Source of the DNA: an uncultured Bacteroidota bacterium
GTDB lineage: Bacteria > Bacteroidota > Bacteroidia > Bacteroidales > WCHB1-69
Reading direction: 5' to 3'
Assembly (NCBI GenBank): GCA_902802755.1
Contig: CADCNH010000017.1
Coordinates: 48,577 to 91,747 of the forward strand
Length of the DNA stretch: 43,171 nt
The notes beneath the pieces were generated by a model. The model was not told the DNA's origin and made no database searches. It worked only from the letters and a program-made list of their open reading frames with translations. Position numbers and translations under genes: made by a program. Of the stretch, positions 22,815 to 30,889 are shown piece by piece (position 1 is the first letter of the stretch; each line of letters starts with the position of its first letter).

Positions 22815-25556
22815 ATGGCTGAAGATAAAGATTTTATTGACACTCAGGAAACAGAACAAACTGACGAAGAAGTCCAAAATGTTGAGGAAAACAAAGAAGT
22901 GGATGTCAACATGAAAAATGTGGTTCATGTGGGCTCCATCTTTGAGAATTATTTTCTGGATTATGCTTCGTATGTAAACTTGAACCGTGCCATTCCGGAG
23001 GTGATTGACGGCCTGAAACCCGTGCAACGCCGTATCCTGCATTCCATGGATGAACTGGAGGATGGACGCTACAACAAGGTGGCCAATATCATTGGTAACA
23101 CCATGAAATATCATCCACACGGCGACGCTTCTATTGGTGACGCCTTGGTGCAGTTGGGTCAGAAGGGACTGCTGATCGATACCCAAGGAAACTGGGGAAA
23201 CATACTGACAGGTGACGAGGCTGCCGCTCCCCGATATATCGAGGCACGTCTCTCAAAATTCGCCATTGATGTCGTTTTCAATCATAAAACCACCGAATGG
23301 CAGCTCTCGTACGATGGCCGCAATAAGGAGCCTATCACACTGCCGGTTAAATTTCCTTTGCTGTTGGCACAGGGCACGGAAGGTATTGGTGTGAGTATCG
23401 CCACCAAGATATTGCCGCATAATTTCAATGAGCTCTTGGATGCCTCTGTGGCTATACTGGAAGGCAAGGATTTTGAGATTTATCCCGATTTCCCGACAGG
23501 CGGCTATATCGATGTGAATAAGTACAACGAAGGGGTGAACGGCAAAATCCTGAATCGTGCCAAAATCTCAATTTTGGATAAGAAAACATTGGTAATCACT
23601 GAGATACCATACGGTACCAACACTTCTGACCTGATTCAGTCTATCACTCCTCAAATCGAAAAAGGGAAGCTGAAAATCAAGAAAATCGATGACAATACCG
23701 CCAGTCAGGCCGAAATTCTGCTGCATCTGTATCCAGGCGTTTCACCCGACCAGACGATAGACGCTCTGTATGCTTTCACGGACTGTAGCATGTCGTATTC
23801 GCCCAATGCCTGTGTGATTTTCAATGGCAAGCCCTGCCTGATGTCTGTGAAGGAAATCCTACGAATCAATACGAACAATACTGTTAATCTGCTCCGCCGT
23901 GAGCTGGAAATTGCTTTGGAAGAATTGGGTGACCAGTGGCATAAGATTTCGTTGGAGAAGATTTTCTTCGAGAAAGGCTTGTATAAGCAATTGGAAAAAG
24001 ATGCGGCCAGCTGGGATGACCAGATTAGTGCCATTGAAAAGGCTTTCAATCCGTATCGAAAGCTATTTGTCAAAGAAATCACCCGTGAGGATGTGCTGCA
24101 TCTCTGTGAGAAACCCGTTAGGAAAATCTCCAAGTTCGACATAAAGGAAGCTGCTGATAAAATCGCTGATATTGAGGCGAATATTGATGAAGTGAAGAAT
24201 CATCTGGACCACCTGATAGATTATGCTATCAATTATTTCAAACAGTTGAAGAAAAAATACGGCAAGGGTAGGGAACGTAAGACCGAAATCAGAAGTTTCG
24301 ACAATATTGTGGCCGCAACGGTGGCAGTGGCTAACCAGAAATTGTATGTTGACCGTGTGGAGGGCTTTGTGGGTACCGGACTCAAGCAGCGCGACGAGAA
24401 TGTGGAATACGTATGCGATTGTTCCGATATCGACGAAGTCATTGTCTTCAAGGAGAATGGTACTTTTACGGTGAGCAAAGTCAGCGACAAGCAGTTCTTC
24501 GGCAAGGATATCATTCTGGTAGAGGTGTTTAAGCGCAATGATGATAGAACCATCTACAACATGATATACTCCGATGGATTGTTTGGCACAGCCATGGTGA
24601 AGCGCTTCGCTATCGGTGGCGTGACGCGCGACAAGGAATATGTGCTCACCAAGGGCAAACAGGGCAGTAAGGTACTGTACCTGACTTCAAATCCCAACGG
24701 AGAAGCCGAGAAAGTGCGTGTTTTCCTGAAACAGAAAGCTAAACTGAAGAAGACACAGTTTGATTTCGACTTTTCCACCTTGGCCATCAAGGGACGTGCT
24801 TCTATGGGTAACATCTTGTCTCGCAATCCTGTACGTAAAGTAGAACTCTGCCAGAAAGGCGTCTCCACTTTGTCGGCAATTAACATTTATTTCGATGATA
24901 TCGTTACCCGTCTGAATACCGAAGAACGTGGTGTACACCTGGGCTCCTTCAAAGAGGATGACAAGATCATCACGGTCTATGGTGAAGGCTATTACAAAAT
25001 AGTTGGCTTCGATTTATCTACTCATTTTGAGGATAATTTGCAGATTATCAAGAAACTGAAAAAGGATCAGATACTGACGGCGGTATATTGTAATAGCAAA
25101 GAAGGAAAATATATGTTGAAACGTTTCAATCCTGAGAACACACCGAAGAGAATTGACTTTGTTCCGCAGGAGAAGAATGTGAAATTGGTGTGTGTCAGCA
25201 TTGATTATCTGCCTCAGATAGAGATCACATACTATACCAAAAATCCGAAGGAGTTGGAGAAGGAAATCATTAACTGTGCTGAGTTTGTTGAGGTGATGGG
25301 TGTGAAAGCCAAGGGTAAGCGTTTGAATTTCGGAACCATCAAAAATGTGAAATTCATTGATCCGCTACCTTACGATGAGCCGGAAGAAGTGGAGGAAGAA
25401 GCTGAAGTTGATGACGCTGAAACAGAAGTGGTTGAAAATGATATCGACATGCAGGTAGCGAAAGAGATTTTCGATCATGCGGAGGAAGGACAGCCTGACG
25501 GCAAAGAGAAAAAGACACCAGGAGAAGACAAGGGGGAACAGTTGAGCTTGTTCTGA
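22815..25556 (+). CDS. parC: DNA topoisomerase IV subunit A (GyrA/ParC family)
   Basis: 913 residues. An acidic N-terminal extension (1-30) precedes the type IIA breakage domain: AIPEVIDGLKPVQRR (59-73), KYHPHGDASIGDALV (quinolone-resistance region, 98-112) and AAAPRYIEARLS with the catalytic Tyr141. A C-terminal beta-propeller follows, without a clear GyrA box (QRRGGKG), favouring ParC over GyrA. A long acidic tail (about 855-913) ends the protein. It breaks and rejoins DNA with ParE to decatenate chromosomes. The partner gene is not in the window. Flanked on both sides by dispersed repeats. Confidence 0.93.
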   Translation: MAEDKDFIDTQETEQTDEEVQNVEENKEVDVNMKNVVHVGSIFENYFLDYASYVNLNRAIPEVIDGLKPVQRRILHSMDELEDGRYNKVANIIGNTMKYHPHGDASIGDALVQLGQKGLLIDTQGNWGNILTGDEAAAPRYIEARLSKFAIDVVFNHKTTEWQLSYDGRNKEPITLPVKFPLLLAQGTEGIGVSIATKILPHNFNELLDASVAILEGKDFEIYPDFPTGGYIDVNKYNEGVNGKILNRAKISILDKKTLVITEIPYGTNTSDLIQSITPQIEKGKLKIKKIDDNTASQAEILLHLYPGVSPDQTIDALYAFTDCSMSYSPNACVIFNGKPCLMSVKEILRINTNNTVNLLRRELEIALEELGDQWHKISLEKIFFEKGLYKQLEKDAASWDDQISAIEKAFNPYRKLFVKEITREDVLHLCEKPVRKISKFDIKEAADKIADIEANIDEVKNHLDHLIDYAINYFKQLKKKYGKGRERKTEIRSFDNIVAATVAVANQKLYVDRVEGFVGTGLKQRDENVEYVCDCSDIDEVIVFKENGTFTVSKVSDKQFFGKDIILVEVFKRNDDRTIYNMIYSDGLFGTAMVKRFAIGGVTRDKEYVLTKGKQGSKVLYLTSNPNGEAEKVRVFLKQKAKLKKTQFDFDFSTLAIKGRASMGNILSRNPVRKVELCQKGVSTLSAINIYFDDIVTRLNTEERGVHLGSFKEDDKIITVYGEGYYKIVGFDLSTHFEDNLQIIKKLKKDQILTAVYCNSKEGKYMLKRFNPENTPKRIDFVPQEKNVKLVCVSIDYLPQIEITYYTKNPKELEKEIINCAEFVEVMGVKAKGKRLNFGTIKNVKFIDPLPYDEPEEVEEEAEVDDAETEVVENDIDMQVAKEIFDHAEEGQPDGKEKKTPGEDKGEQLSLF

Positions 25557-25592
25557 TCAGTTGACAATTGATGATTGACAGTTGATAGTTAT
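25557..25592. repeat. Low-complexity spacer (GTTGACAATTGATGATT type)
   Basis: TTGACAATTGATGATTGACAG then GTTGATAGTTA. The same phrase, in the same position, precedes repeat copy 3 at 26930. With the following features it fills the 317-bp gap 25557-25873. Confidence 0.75.
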
Positions 25593-25706
25593 TTTCCCTT
25601 CTGTTTGATTCGACGTAGGAGCGAGTGTAGAGCCAAAGTAACTTTGGCTTTGCCGAGCGAGGAGGAGAAGGAGGCGCAGCCTCCAACAGATGCCCGAAGG
25701 CCGAAA
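25593..25706 (+). repeat. Three-hairpin dispersed repeat, copy 2
   Basis: Hairpin AGCCAAAGT/ACTTTGGCT (25631-25639, 25641-25649), hairpin GGAGGC-GCA-GCCTCC (25670-25684), then a TGCCCGAAGGCC end that lacks the usual GGCGGGGTAGTG tail. Confidence 0.85.
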
Positions 25707-25710
25707 TAAT

Positions 25711-25755
25711 AATTCCCCTTCTATTAGAAGGGGTGCCCGAAGGGCGGGGTAGTGA
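25711..25755 (+). repeat. Internally deleted copy of the dispersed repeat
   Basis: The head TTCCCCTTCT joins directly to the tail GTGCCCGAAGGGCGGGGTAG. The join creates CCCCTTCT-ATT-AGAAGGGG, a perfect 8-bp hairpin. Confidence 0.7.
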
Positions 25756-25834
25756 CGTAAGTATTACGGCGTAGCCGTACCTTGAGAAGAATCGGAGGTG
25801 CAGCCTCCAACAGGTGCCCGAAGGGCGGGGTAGT
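25756..25834 (+). repeat. Partial copy of the dispersed repeat with a different head
   Basis: Contains the palindrome TACGGC-GTA-GCCGTA, then GGAGGT-GCA-GCCTCC (25794-25808) and the full tail GTGCCCGAAGGGCGGGGTAG. It is followed by TTTTGAACTTTGAACTTTG units up to 25870. Confidence 0.7.
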
Positions 25835-25873
25835 ATATTTTGAACTTTGAACTTTGAATTCTGAATTAATGCC

Positions 25874-26944
25874 ATGCCTAAACGAATATGTTATTTACTA
25901 TGTATCATTTTTCTGTTGGCATCCTGCAAGAAGCCTGAATTCAAAGCCACACCCTACGAAATCCAGATACCGCAGCATTTTCCCACAATTCTGAATATTC
26001 CTGCGGATAATCCCATGACGGTAGAAGGTGTGGCACTGGGCAAAAAGCTTTTCTACGATGGGCATTTGTGTGGTTATACGGGCAGTGATGAAGCACTGCA
26101 AATGAGTTGTGCCACTTGCCATGATCCGCAGCATAGCTTTGACATAGGTACCGACAATCCCCGCTTCCCTGGTGGACAGCCGGTCGGCCTGTCGGGACAA
26201 GCCACACACCATGTGCCGCTGCCCTTGATTAACCTGGTGTTCAACAGTAAGGGCTATTTGTGGAATGGGGCGACTACAAGCATAGAAGATATTGTGCTGG
26301 CTACTTTTACTGACCCTACAGAGATGAATAGCAATTATGCAAGTGTGGTAGCGGCCATCCGGTCAAACAGTGCCTATCCGCCGATGTTTGAGAAGGCTTT
26401 TGGCACACCGGAGGTTACCATTGATCGCATTGCCAAAGCTATAGCGCAGTATGTCCGCACACTGATATCCGCTAATTCCAAGTTCGACAAATATTTGCGT
26501 GGACAGGTGCAATTGACACCGCAGGAACTCAATGGTTATGTGCTGTTTACTACAGAGGAGGGGGCGGATTGCTTTCACTGCCATGGCGGTGGCGGTACGC
26601 CGTTATTTACTACGAATCTGTGCTATAATAATGGTTTGGACAATGTTTTCAATGACCCGCATGACCGTTTTTCCGTGACTGGCGATCCGATGGACCATGG
26701 AGCCTATAAAGCCCCAACATTGCGTAATATTGCATTGACTGCACCATATATGCATGACGGGCGTTTTAAAACTTTGGATGAAGTACTGGAGTTTTATAAT
26801 GCCGGCTTACAAAATTCGCCGTATGTGAACCCTTTGATGCATCATGTGAACGATGGGGGAGTGCTGCTCACCCCCAACCAGATAGCGGACCTGAAGGCCT
26901 TTCTAGAAACCTTGACAGGAGAGGAGTTTATAGTTGACAATTGA
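25874..26944 (+). CDS. Di-haem cytochrome c peroxidase (CCP/MauG family), lipoprotein
   Basis: 356 residues. Lipobox LASC (Cys18). Two c-type haem sites: CATCH (79-83) and CFHCH (233-237); a probable Met ligand in APYMHDGR (Met293). The conserved loop GYLWNGATTSIEDIV lies between them. It belongs to bacterial di-haem peroxidases that reduce H2O2 in the periplasm using cytochrome c electrons. Lipid anchoring to the envelope is usual in Bacteroidetes. The final residues IVDN and the stop are encoded by the GTTGACAATTGATAATT spacer repeat, and the start lies just after another repeat. Confidence 0.9.
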   Translation: MPKRICYLLCIIFLLASCKKPEFKATPYEIQIPQHFPTILNIPADNPMTVEGVALGKKLFYDGHLCGYTGSDEALQMSCATCHDPQHSFDIGTDNPRFPGGQPVGLSGQATHHVPLPLINLVFNSKGYLWNGATTSIEDIVLATFTDPTEMNSNYASVVAAIRSNSAYPPMFEKAFGTPEVTIDRIAKAIAQYVRTLISANSKFDKYLRGQVQLTPQELNGYVLFTTEEGADCFHCHGGGGTPLFTTNLCYNNGLDNVFNDPHDRFSVTGDPMDHGAYKAPTLRNIALTAPYMHDGRFKTLDEVLEFYNAGLQNSPYVNPLMHHVNDGGVLLTPNQIADLKAFLETLTGEEFIVDN

Positions 26945-26964
26945 TAATTGACAGTTGATAGTTA
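26928..26964. repeat. Low-complexity spacer (GTTGACAATTGATAATT type)
   Basis: Near-identical to 25557-25592; it starts within the last codons of the peroxidase gene. Confidence 0.75.
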
Positions 26965-27087
26965 TTTCCCCTTCTGTTTGATTCGACGAAGGAGCGAGTG
27001 TAGAGCCAAAGTATACTTTGGCTTTGCCGAGCGAGAAGGAGAAGGAGGCGCAGCCTCCAATGGGTGCCCGAAGGTAGGGGTGGTGAT
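26965..27087 (+). repeat. Three-hairpin dispersed repeat, copy 3
   Basis: Hairpin AGCCAAAGT/ACTTTGGCT (27004-27012, 27015-27023), hairpin GGAGGC-GCA-GCCTCC (27044-27058). The third hairpin is degenerate (GCCCGAAGGTAGGGG). It is in the leader region of the adenosyltransferase gene. Confidence 0.85.
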
Positions 27088-27145
27088 TTTGAACGATGAA
27101 TTTAATCTGCGGTGGATCCGCAACTGCCGCATAAAACAAAATACA

Positions 27146-27676
27146 ATGAAAATCTACACTAAAACCGGAGACAAAGGAGAAACCTCATTAGTTGGAGGTA
27201 AAAGAGTAAAAAAATATGATACCCTGCTGGAAGCATACGGTACCATCGATGAGTTGAATGCCCATATTGGACTGGTGATTGCCGATGAGCCGGAGCCGTT
27301 TTTGACGGACATACAGCGGATGCTCTTTGTGGTGGGCGGCATGTTGGCTACCGAGACACAAAATTGGAGCAAGTACTGGCCTGATACGGATTTAGAGTCG
27401 CTTCTGCAAAATGTGGAGCAAGAGATTGACCGCATGAGTGCGGAGTTGGAGCCTTTCAAAGGCTTTATTTTGCCCCAGGGTTCCATGCTGATTGCACATA
27501 TTCATGTGTGCCGTACAGTATGCCGCAGAGCCGAACGCTTGGTAGTGAAAATAGCCGAAAAAGATGAGACTTATTCAGCTCTTCTCAAGTTGGTAAATCG
27601 TCTCTCCGATTATTTCTTTATTTTGGCACAATATTGTCACAAAAAGAAAAATATTTTTGTAACATATTGGAAATAA
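27146..27676 (+). CDS. PduO-type cob(I)alamin adenosyltransferase
   Basis: 176 residues from ATG 27146; the open frame extends upstream only through repeat DNA. Family landmarks: YTKTGDKGETSLVGG (ATP-binding N-terminus), AYGTIDELNAHIG, FILPQGS and CRTVCRRAERLVV, then LNRLSDYFFILAQY. It transfers the adenosyl group of ATP to cob(I)alamin, giving adenosylcobalamin for mutases and other B12 enzymes. Cytoplasmic trimer in characterised relatives. No cobalamin riboswitch is visible upstream; copy 3 of the dispersed repeat is there instead. Confidence 0.93.
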   Translation: MKIYTKTGDKGETSLVGGKRVKKYDTLLEAYGTIDELNAHIGLVIADEPEPFLTDIQRMLFVVGGMLATETQNWSKYWPDTDLESLLQNVEQEIDRMSAELEPFKGFILPQGSMLIAHIHVCRTVCRRAERLVVKIAEKDETYSALLKLVNRLSDYFFILAQYCHKKKNIFVTYWK

Positions 27677-27722
27677 GGGTGAAAAAATATTGAAAAAAAG
27701 TGTCTTTTTTATAAAAAAAGAG

Positions 27723-27730
27723 TATTTTTG
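27723..27730 (+). promoter_or_regulatory. -7 promoter element (TATTTTTG) for the DUF2795 gene
   Basis: TAnnTTTG followed by C, 26 bp before the start codon. Confidence 0.6.
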
Positions 27731-27743
27731 CCGCCACAAAAAA

Positions 27744-27750
27744 AGGAGGA
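27744..27750 (+). promoter_or_regulatory. Strong Shine-Dalgarno site (AGGAGGA)
   Basis: GGAGG ends 7 nt before ATG 27757. Such a complete SD is exceptional here; no other gene in the window has one. Confidence 0.7.
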
Positions 27751-27756
27751 CAAATT

Positions 27757-27978
27757 ATGTATTGGACACTTGAATTAGCCACAAAATTAGAGGACGCTCC
27801 GTGGCCGGCAACCAAGAAGGAATTGATAGATTTTGCCCTTCGTTCCGGAGCTCCAATGGAAGTAATTGAGAACTTGAATGAGATTGAGGATGAGGGTGAG
27901 GTTTATGATAATATTGAAGACCTTTGGCCTGATTATCCTACGAAAGATGACTTTTTCTTCCACGAGGACGAGTATTAA
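27757..27978 (+). CDS. DUF2795 family small acidic protein
   Basis: 73 residues: LATKLEDAPWPATKKELIDFALRSG, then APMEVIENLNEIEDEGEVY and an acidic C-terminal tail. This is the short DUF2795 form conserved across Bacteroidetes, in which 'WPATKxELIDYAxRxGAP' is the hallmark. No function is established; size and acidity suggest a small cytoplasmic interaction protein. It has its own promoter, a strong SD and a strong terminator, implying high expression. Confidence 0.9.
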   Translation: MYWTLELATKLEDAPWPATKKELIDFALRSGAPMEVIENLNEIEDEGEVYDNIEDLWPDYPTKDDFFFHEDEY

Positions 27979-28021
27979 TGGTGTCAGCTGTACGAAATCG
28001 CTGATACAACATTGATAATCA

Positions 28022-28053
28022 AAAAAAACGCACCTGTACGGGTGCGTTTTTTT
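28022..28053. terminator. Bidirectional terminator between convergent genes
   Basis: Seven A then CGCACC (28022-28034) pairs with GGTGCG then seven T (28041-28053), with a 6-nt loop. Confidence 0.9.
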
Positions 28054-28070
28054 GATGCTAAGTTTTTTTC

Positions 28071-29348
28071 CTAATTCAATACCCAGTAATTCAAGCCTGT
28101 ATTGCGGCCGTAATTGTCAGCAGCGGCTTCGGTGTCGAAAACGCCAATGCATATACGCATTTGCTTTGAGTTGGGCTGCAAAACAACCTTGGGATTGTAT
28201 TGCTCCAACTTGCGCTGTTTGATGTGCTGGCGAACCTCATTCTCATTGCGGAAACTGCCTACAATAACATAATGTTTCCCTTGCTCGAAATTGATGAAGA
28301 ATTTCTCGCCATCGGGCAATTGGCCTGTATTGGGTGCCTGTCTTTGCTGTATGCTCGGCGTTGTTTCGGTTGTGATATCGTCAATTTCTTCAGTGTTCTC
28401 AACCATGCTAAGGGAATCCTGGTTGAGTGCCAAGCTATCCACCACGAGGGTGTCTGGTGCAGTCACTGCCGAATCCGTCACCACAGGTGTCTCTTCCACT
28501 ACAGCCTCTGTGGTCTGACCGAAATACTTGTTATACAGTTCTTTCAGCTGATCCTTGAAATAGTAGGCGGCAGCAGCCAAAAGCGCAAGCAACAGCAGGA
28601 TAACCAACCATATCCAGCCTCTGTGTCTTTTTGGAATATCCTCATCATCTTTTTCTTCATCTGCCTCATCCTTGTCAGTAGGTTCATTTACTTCGTTTCC
28701 TGCATTATCTTCTTCTTTTTCAGCCTTCCCCTCATCTTCTTTTGTGTCAGACTCGTCCTCGGTCTTAACCTCTTCCCCGTTTTTATCTTCAACTGTATGT
28801 CCTCTACCTGTCTTATCACCGGTATCTTCCATCAAACCATCGCGCTGCTCGTTTCCTTCATCCGTTTTTTCTTCTTCCGGTCTTGCTTCAATTTCATGTT
28901 CAACTTTATCCTCAAGTTCTGTTGCAACAGAATTTTTGCCTTTTTGTATGCTGAAAGACACTGGCTCCATACCTTCGTACTCCATGTTCAACTCGGCGAT
29001 ACGATCGCAAATGTAGGTGACTATTCCTTTGTCGTTTAGGGCGAAGGTGCCGAAATTCTCAAAACTGACACTTTTGTTATTCGTCAATGCCGTTTTGAGC
29101 TGGCTTACCCACTGGTCAATCTGCTTTGTGGCATCCGTAATCAACATGCCTCCCTTTTGCGAGACAAACATGGTGAAGTTGAAGCCGTTTCCGTCATAAT
29201 CAGGGTCGAAGACAACTTTATACCCTGGAGGCGTGATCATTCCATCCCGGATTTGCGCAGGCTCATACTCCTTGCGGAACAAACCGAGGTTGTTGACATA
29301 TACGCTTTCCTTCTCGCAAAGTGACTTGACTAAAAAGTTGATGATCAT
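28071..29348 (-). CDS. HU-CCDC81 / SPOR domain membrane protein
   Basis: 425 residues. Residues 1-135 match the Bacteroidetes HU-CCDC81 bacterial domains (VNNLGLFRKEYEPA, then SFENFGTFALNDKG), a DNA-bending-like fold on the cytoplasmic side. A highly acidic Glu/Lys/Asp linker (about 145-240) leads to one transmembrane helix (245-263). After a periplasmic linker, residues ~357-425 form a SPOR domain (HYVIVGSFRNENEV), which binds denuded peptidoglycan at division septa. The protein thus spans the inner membrane from nucleoid side to wall. In other Bacteroidetes it is a single gene, as here. A division role is inferred from SPOR. Confidence 0.9.
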   Translation of the reverse strand: MIINFLVKSLCEKESVYVNNLGLFRKEYEPAQIRDGMITPPGYKVVFDPDYDGNGFNFTMFVSQKGGMLITDATKQIDQWVSQLKTALTNNKSVSFENFGTFALNDKGIVTYICDRIAELNMEYEGMEPVSFSIQKGKNSVATELEDKVEHEIEARPEEEKTDEGNEQRDGLMEDTGDKTGRGHTVEDKNGEEVKTEDESDTKEDEGKAEKEEDNAGNEVNEPTDKDEADEEKDDEDIPKRHRGWIWLVILLLLALLAAAAYYFKDQLKELYNKYFGQTTEAVVEETPVVTDSAVTAPDTLVVDSLALNQDSLSMVENTEEIDDITTETTPSIQQRQAPNTGQLPDGEKFFINFEQGKHYVIVGSFRNENEVRQHIKQRKLEQYNPKVVLQPNSKQMRICIGVFDTEAAADNYGRNTGLNYWVLN

Positions 29349-29492
29349 CTTTTCAATGTGCTAATGAAATTTGTTATTTAGTTAATGTGCAAATTAGCAA
29401 ATGATTTCAACGTACTTGTTAACCATTAACCATTAACTATTAACTATTAATTATTAACTATTAACTATTAACTGTTAACTGTTCAAGATCCT
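29349..29492. repeat. Low-complexity spacer (GTGCTAATG and TTAACTATTAACTATTAATT types)
   Basis: More than ten consecutive variants of TTAACCA/TTAACTA/TTAATTA. The run extends into the 3' end of kdsB and encodes its last residues (LTVNS) and stop. Confidence 0.85.
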
Positions 29493-30186
29493 CCGGTGTA
29501 TCCACCCCAATCCCTTCGTACTCGCATTCTGACACATAGATAGAGTATCCGTTTTCTATCCAGCGGAGTTGTTCCAGCTTCTCACTTTTTTCCAAAGCGG
29601 ATTCTGGCAGTTGGATGAGTTCTTGCAGGATTTTGTGCGTGTAGCCGTAAATACCGATGTGTTTGTAGTAGTTGGGAGTAAATTGTTCGGGATTGCGCAG
29701 ATAAGGTATTGTATGGCGGCTGAAGTAAATGGCTTTAAGGTTCTTGTCGAAAACCACTTTCACCTTATTAGGATCGTTGATTTCTTCGACTTTGGTGATT
29801 TTTGAGCATAAAGTAGCTATTCTCGTGTCAGGATTATCAAACTGATGAATGAGCAAGTTGATGATGTCGCCTGTGATGAAGGGCTCATCGCCTTGCACGT
29901 TGATGATAATGTCGTTATCCGCTAATCCTGATTGCCTTGCTGCGGCTCCACAACGGTCGGTGCCAGAGGGAAGGGTAGGTGAGGTCATCACCGCTTGTCC
30001 GCCAAAATCACGGACACAATTGGCGATACGTTCATCATCGGTGGCCACAAACACTTGGTCTGCCATGGAACTCAGGGCAGCTTCGTAAACATGTTGTATC
30101 ATAGGTTTTCCCTGAATCAACGCCAAAGGTTTGCCAGGGAAGCGTGTCGATGCGTATCGTGCTGGGATAATGATATTTACAGCCAT
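29461..30186 (-). CDS. kdsB: CMP-KDO synthetase (3-deoxy-manno-octulosonate cytidylyltransferase)
   Basis: 241 residues. Nucleotidyltransferase motifs: IIIPARYASTRFPGKPL at the N-terminus (CTP binding), VATDDERIA, MTSPTLPSGTDRC, IINVQGDEPF (metal-binding Asp), YFSRHTIPYLR, HIGIYGY and GIGVDTPEDL. It activates KDO with CTP for lipid A core synthesis in the cytoplasm. It follows the deoxynucleoside kinase gene with a 3-bp gap, so the two are co-transcribed. The final five residues and stop are read from a TTAACTGTTAACTATT repeat. Confidence 0.96.
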   Translation of the reverse strand: MAVNIIIPARYASTRFPGKPLALIQGKPMIQHVYEAALSSMADQVFVATDDERIANCVRDFGGQAVMTSPTLPSGTDRCGAAARQSGLADNDIIINVQGDEPFITGDIINLLIHQFDNPDTRIATLCSKITKVEEINDPNKVKVVFDKNLKAIYFSRHTIPYLRNPEQFTPNYYKHIGIYGYTHKILQELIQLPESALEKSEKLEQLRWIENGYSIYVSECEYEGIGVDTPEDLEQLTVNS

Positions 30187-30189
30187 CGT

Positions 30190-30804
30190 TTATTTGAACA
30201 AGCCGAACAATTCAGCATTGATTTTTTCAATAACGATACCGAAATCTTCCGCGCGTTCGGCGAATTTGATGGTGTTGACATCAATCACCAGCAATTTGCC
30301 GGGGTAGTTGCTGATCCACTTCTCGTATTTCTCGTTCAGATGTTGCAGATAGTCGATGCGGATAGTGTTTTCGTACTCGCGTCCACGTTTGTTGATTTGT
30401 GCCACGAGTGTGGGAATATCGGCTTTCAGGTATATCAGCAAGTCCGGATATTCCAGAAACTGTGCCATCAGTTCAAACAGAGAAGTATAGTTCTCAAAAT
30501 CACGGGTGGGCATCAGCTGCATGTCGTGCAGGTTGGGAGCGAAAATGTAAGCGTCCTCATAAATGGTGCGGTCTTGGATCACGTCTTTTTTCTTCTTTCG
30601 TAATTCAATGACCTGTCTGAAACGGCTGTTCAGAAAATAAACCTGAATGTTGAAAGACCAGCGTTGCATGTCTTCATAGAAACTGGCCAGATAGGGGTTA
30701 TGTTCAACACTTTCGTACATGGGCTCCCATCCGAAATGTTTGGCCAACATGCCAGTAAGGGTGGTTTTGCCCGATCCAATGTTTCCTGCTACGGCTATAT
30801 GCAT
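30190..30804 (-). CDS. Deoxynucleoside kinase (dNK family)
   Basis: 204 residues. P-loop GNIGSGKTT (7-15), the YLNSRF-like VYFLNSRFRQ, the DRTIYEDAYIF motif (substrate/catalytic Asp-Arg), and a lid region with NKRGREYENTI. This is the deoxyadenosine/deoxyguanosine/thymidine kinase-like fold; specificity cannot be told from sequence. It phosphorylates salvaged deoxynucleosides with ATP. First gene of a two-gene unit with kdsB. Confidence 0.9.
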   Translation of the reverse strand: MHIAVAGNIGSGKTTLTGMLAKHFGWEPMYESVEHNPYLASFYEDMQRWSFNIQVYFLNSRFRQVIELRKKKKDVIQDRTIYEDAYIFAPNLHDMQLMPTRDFENYTSLFELMAQFLEYPDLLIYLKADIPTLVAQINKRGREYENTIRIDYLQHLNEKYEKWISNYPGKLLVIDVNTIKFAERAEDFGIVIEKINAELFGLFK

Positions 30805-30833
30805 GGTGATAAGTATTTGTATTTTTTAGCTTG

Positions 30834-30841
30834 CAAAGATA
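30834..30841 (-). promoter_or_regulatory. -7 promoter element (TATCTTTG) for the dNK-kdsB unit
   Basis: TAnnTTTG followed by C on the minus strand, 29 bp before the start codon. Confidence 0.6.
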
Positions 30842-30889
30842 ATAAAAATATTCAATGCAACATCAATGAAAAATAATTTCCATGCGGAT

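Noticed and set aside
26948..27145. N-terminal extension of the cobalamin adenosyltransferase
   Set aside because: The frame is open through the dispersed repeat only by chance; the family start is at 27146.
28200..29039. 279-codon antisense frame
   Set aside because: Shadow of the acidic linker of the HU/SPOR gene; composition is an artefact of reverse-complemented Glu/Asp/Lys codons.
29400..29490. CRISPR array
   Set aside because: Units are 7-11 bp, degenerate and contiguous, without spacers.
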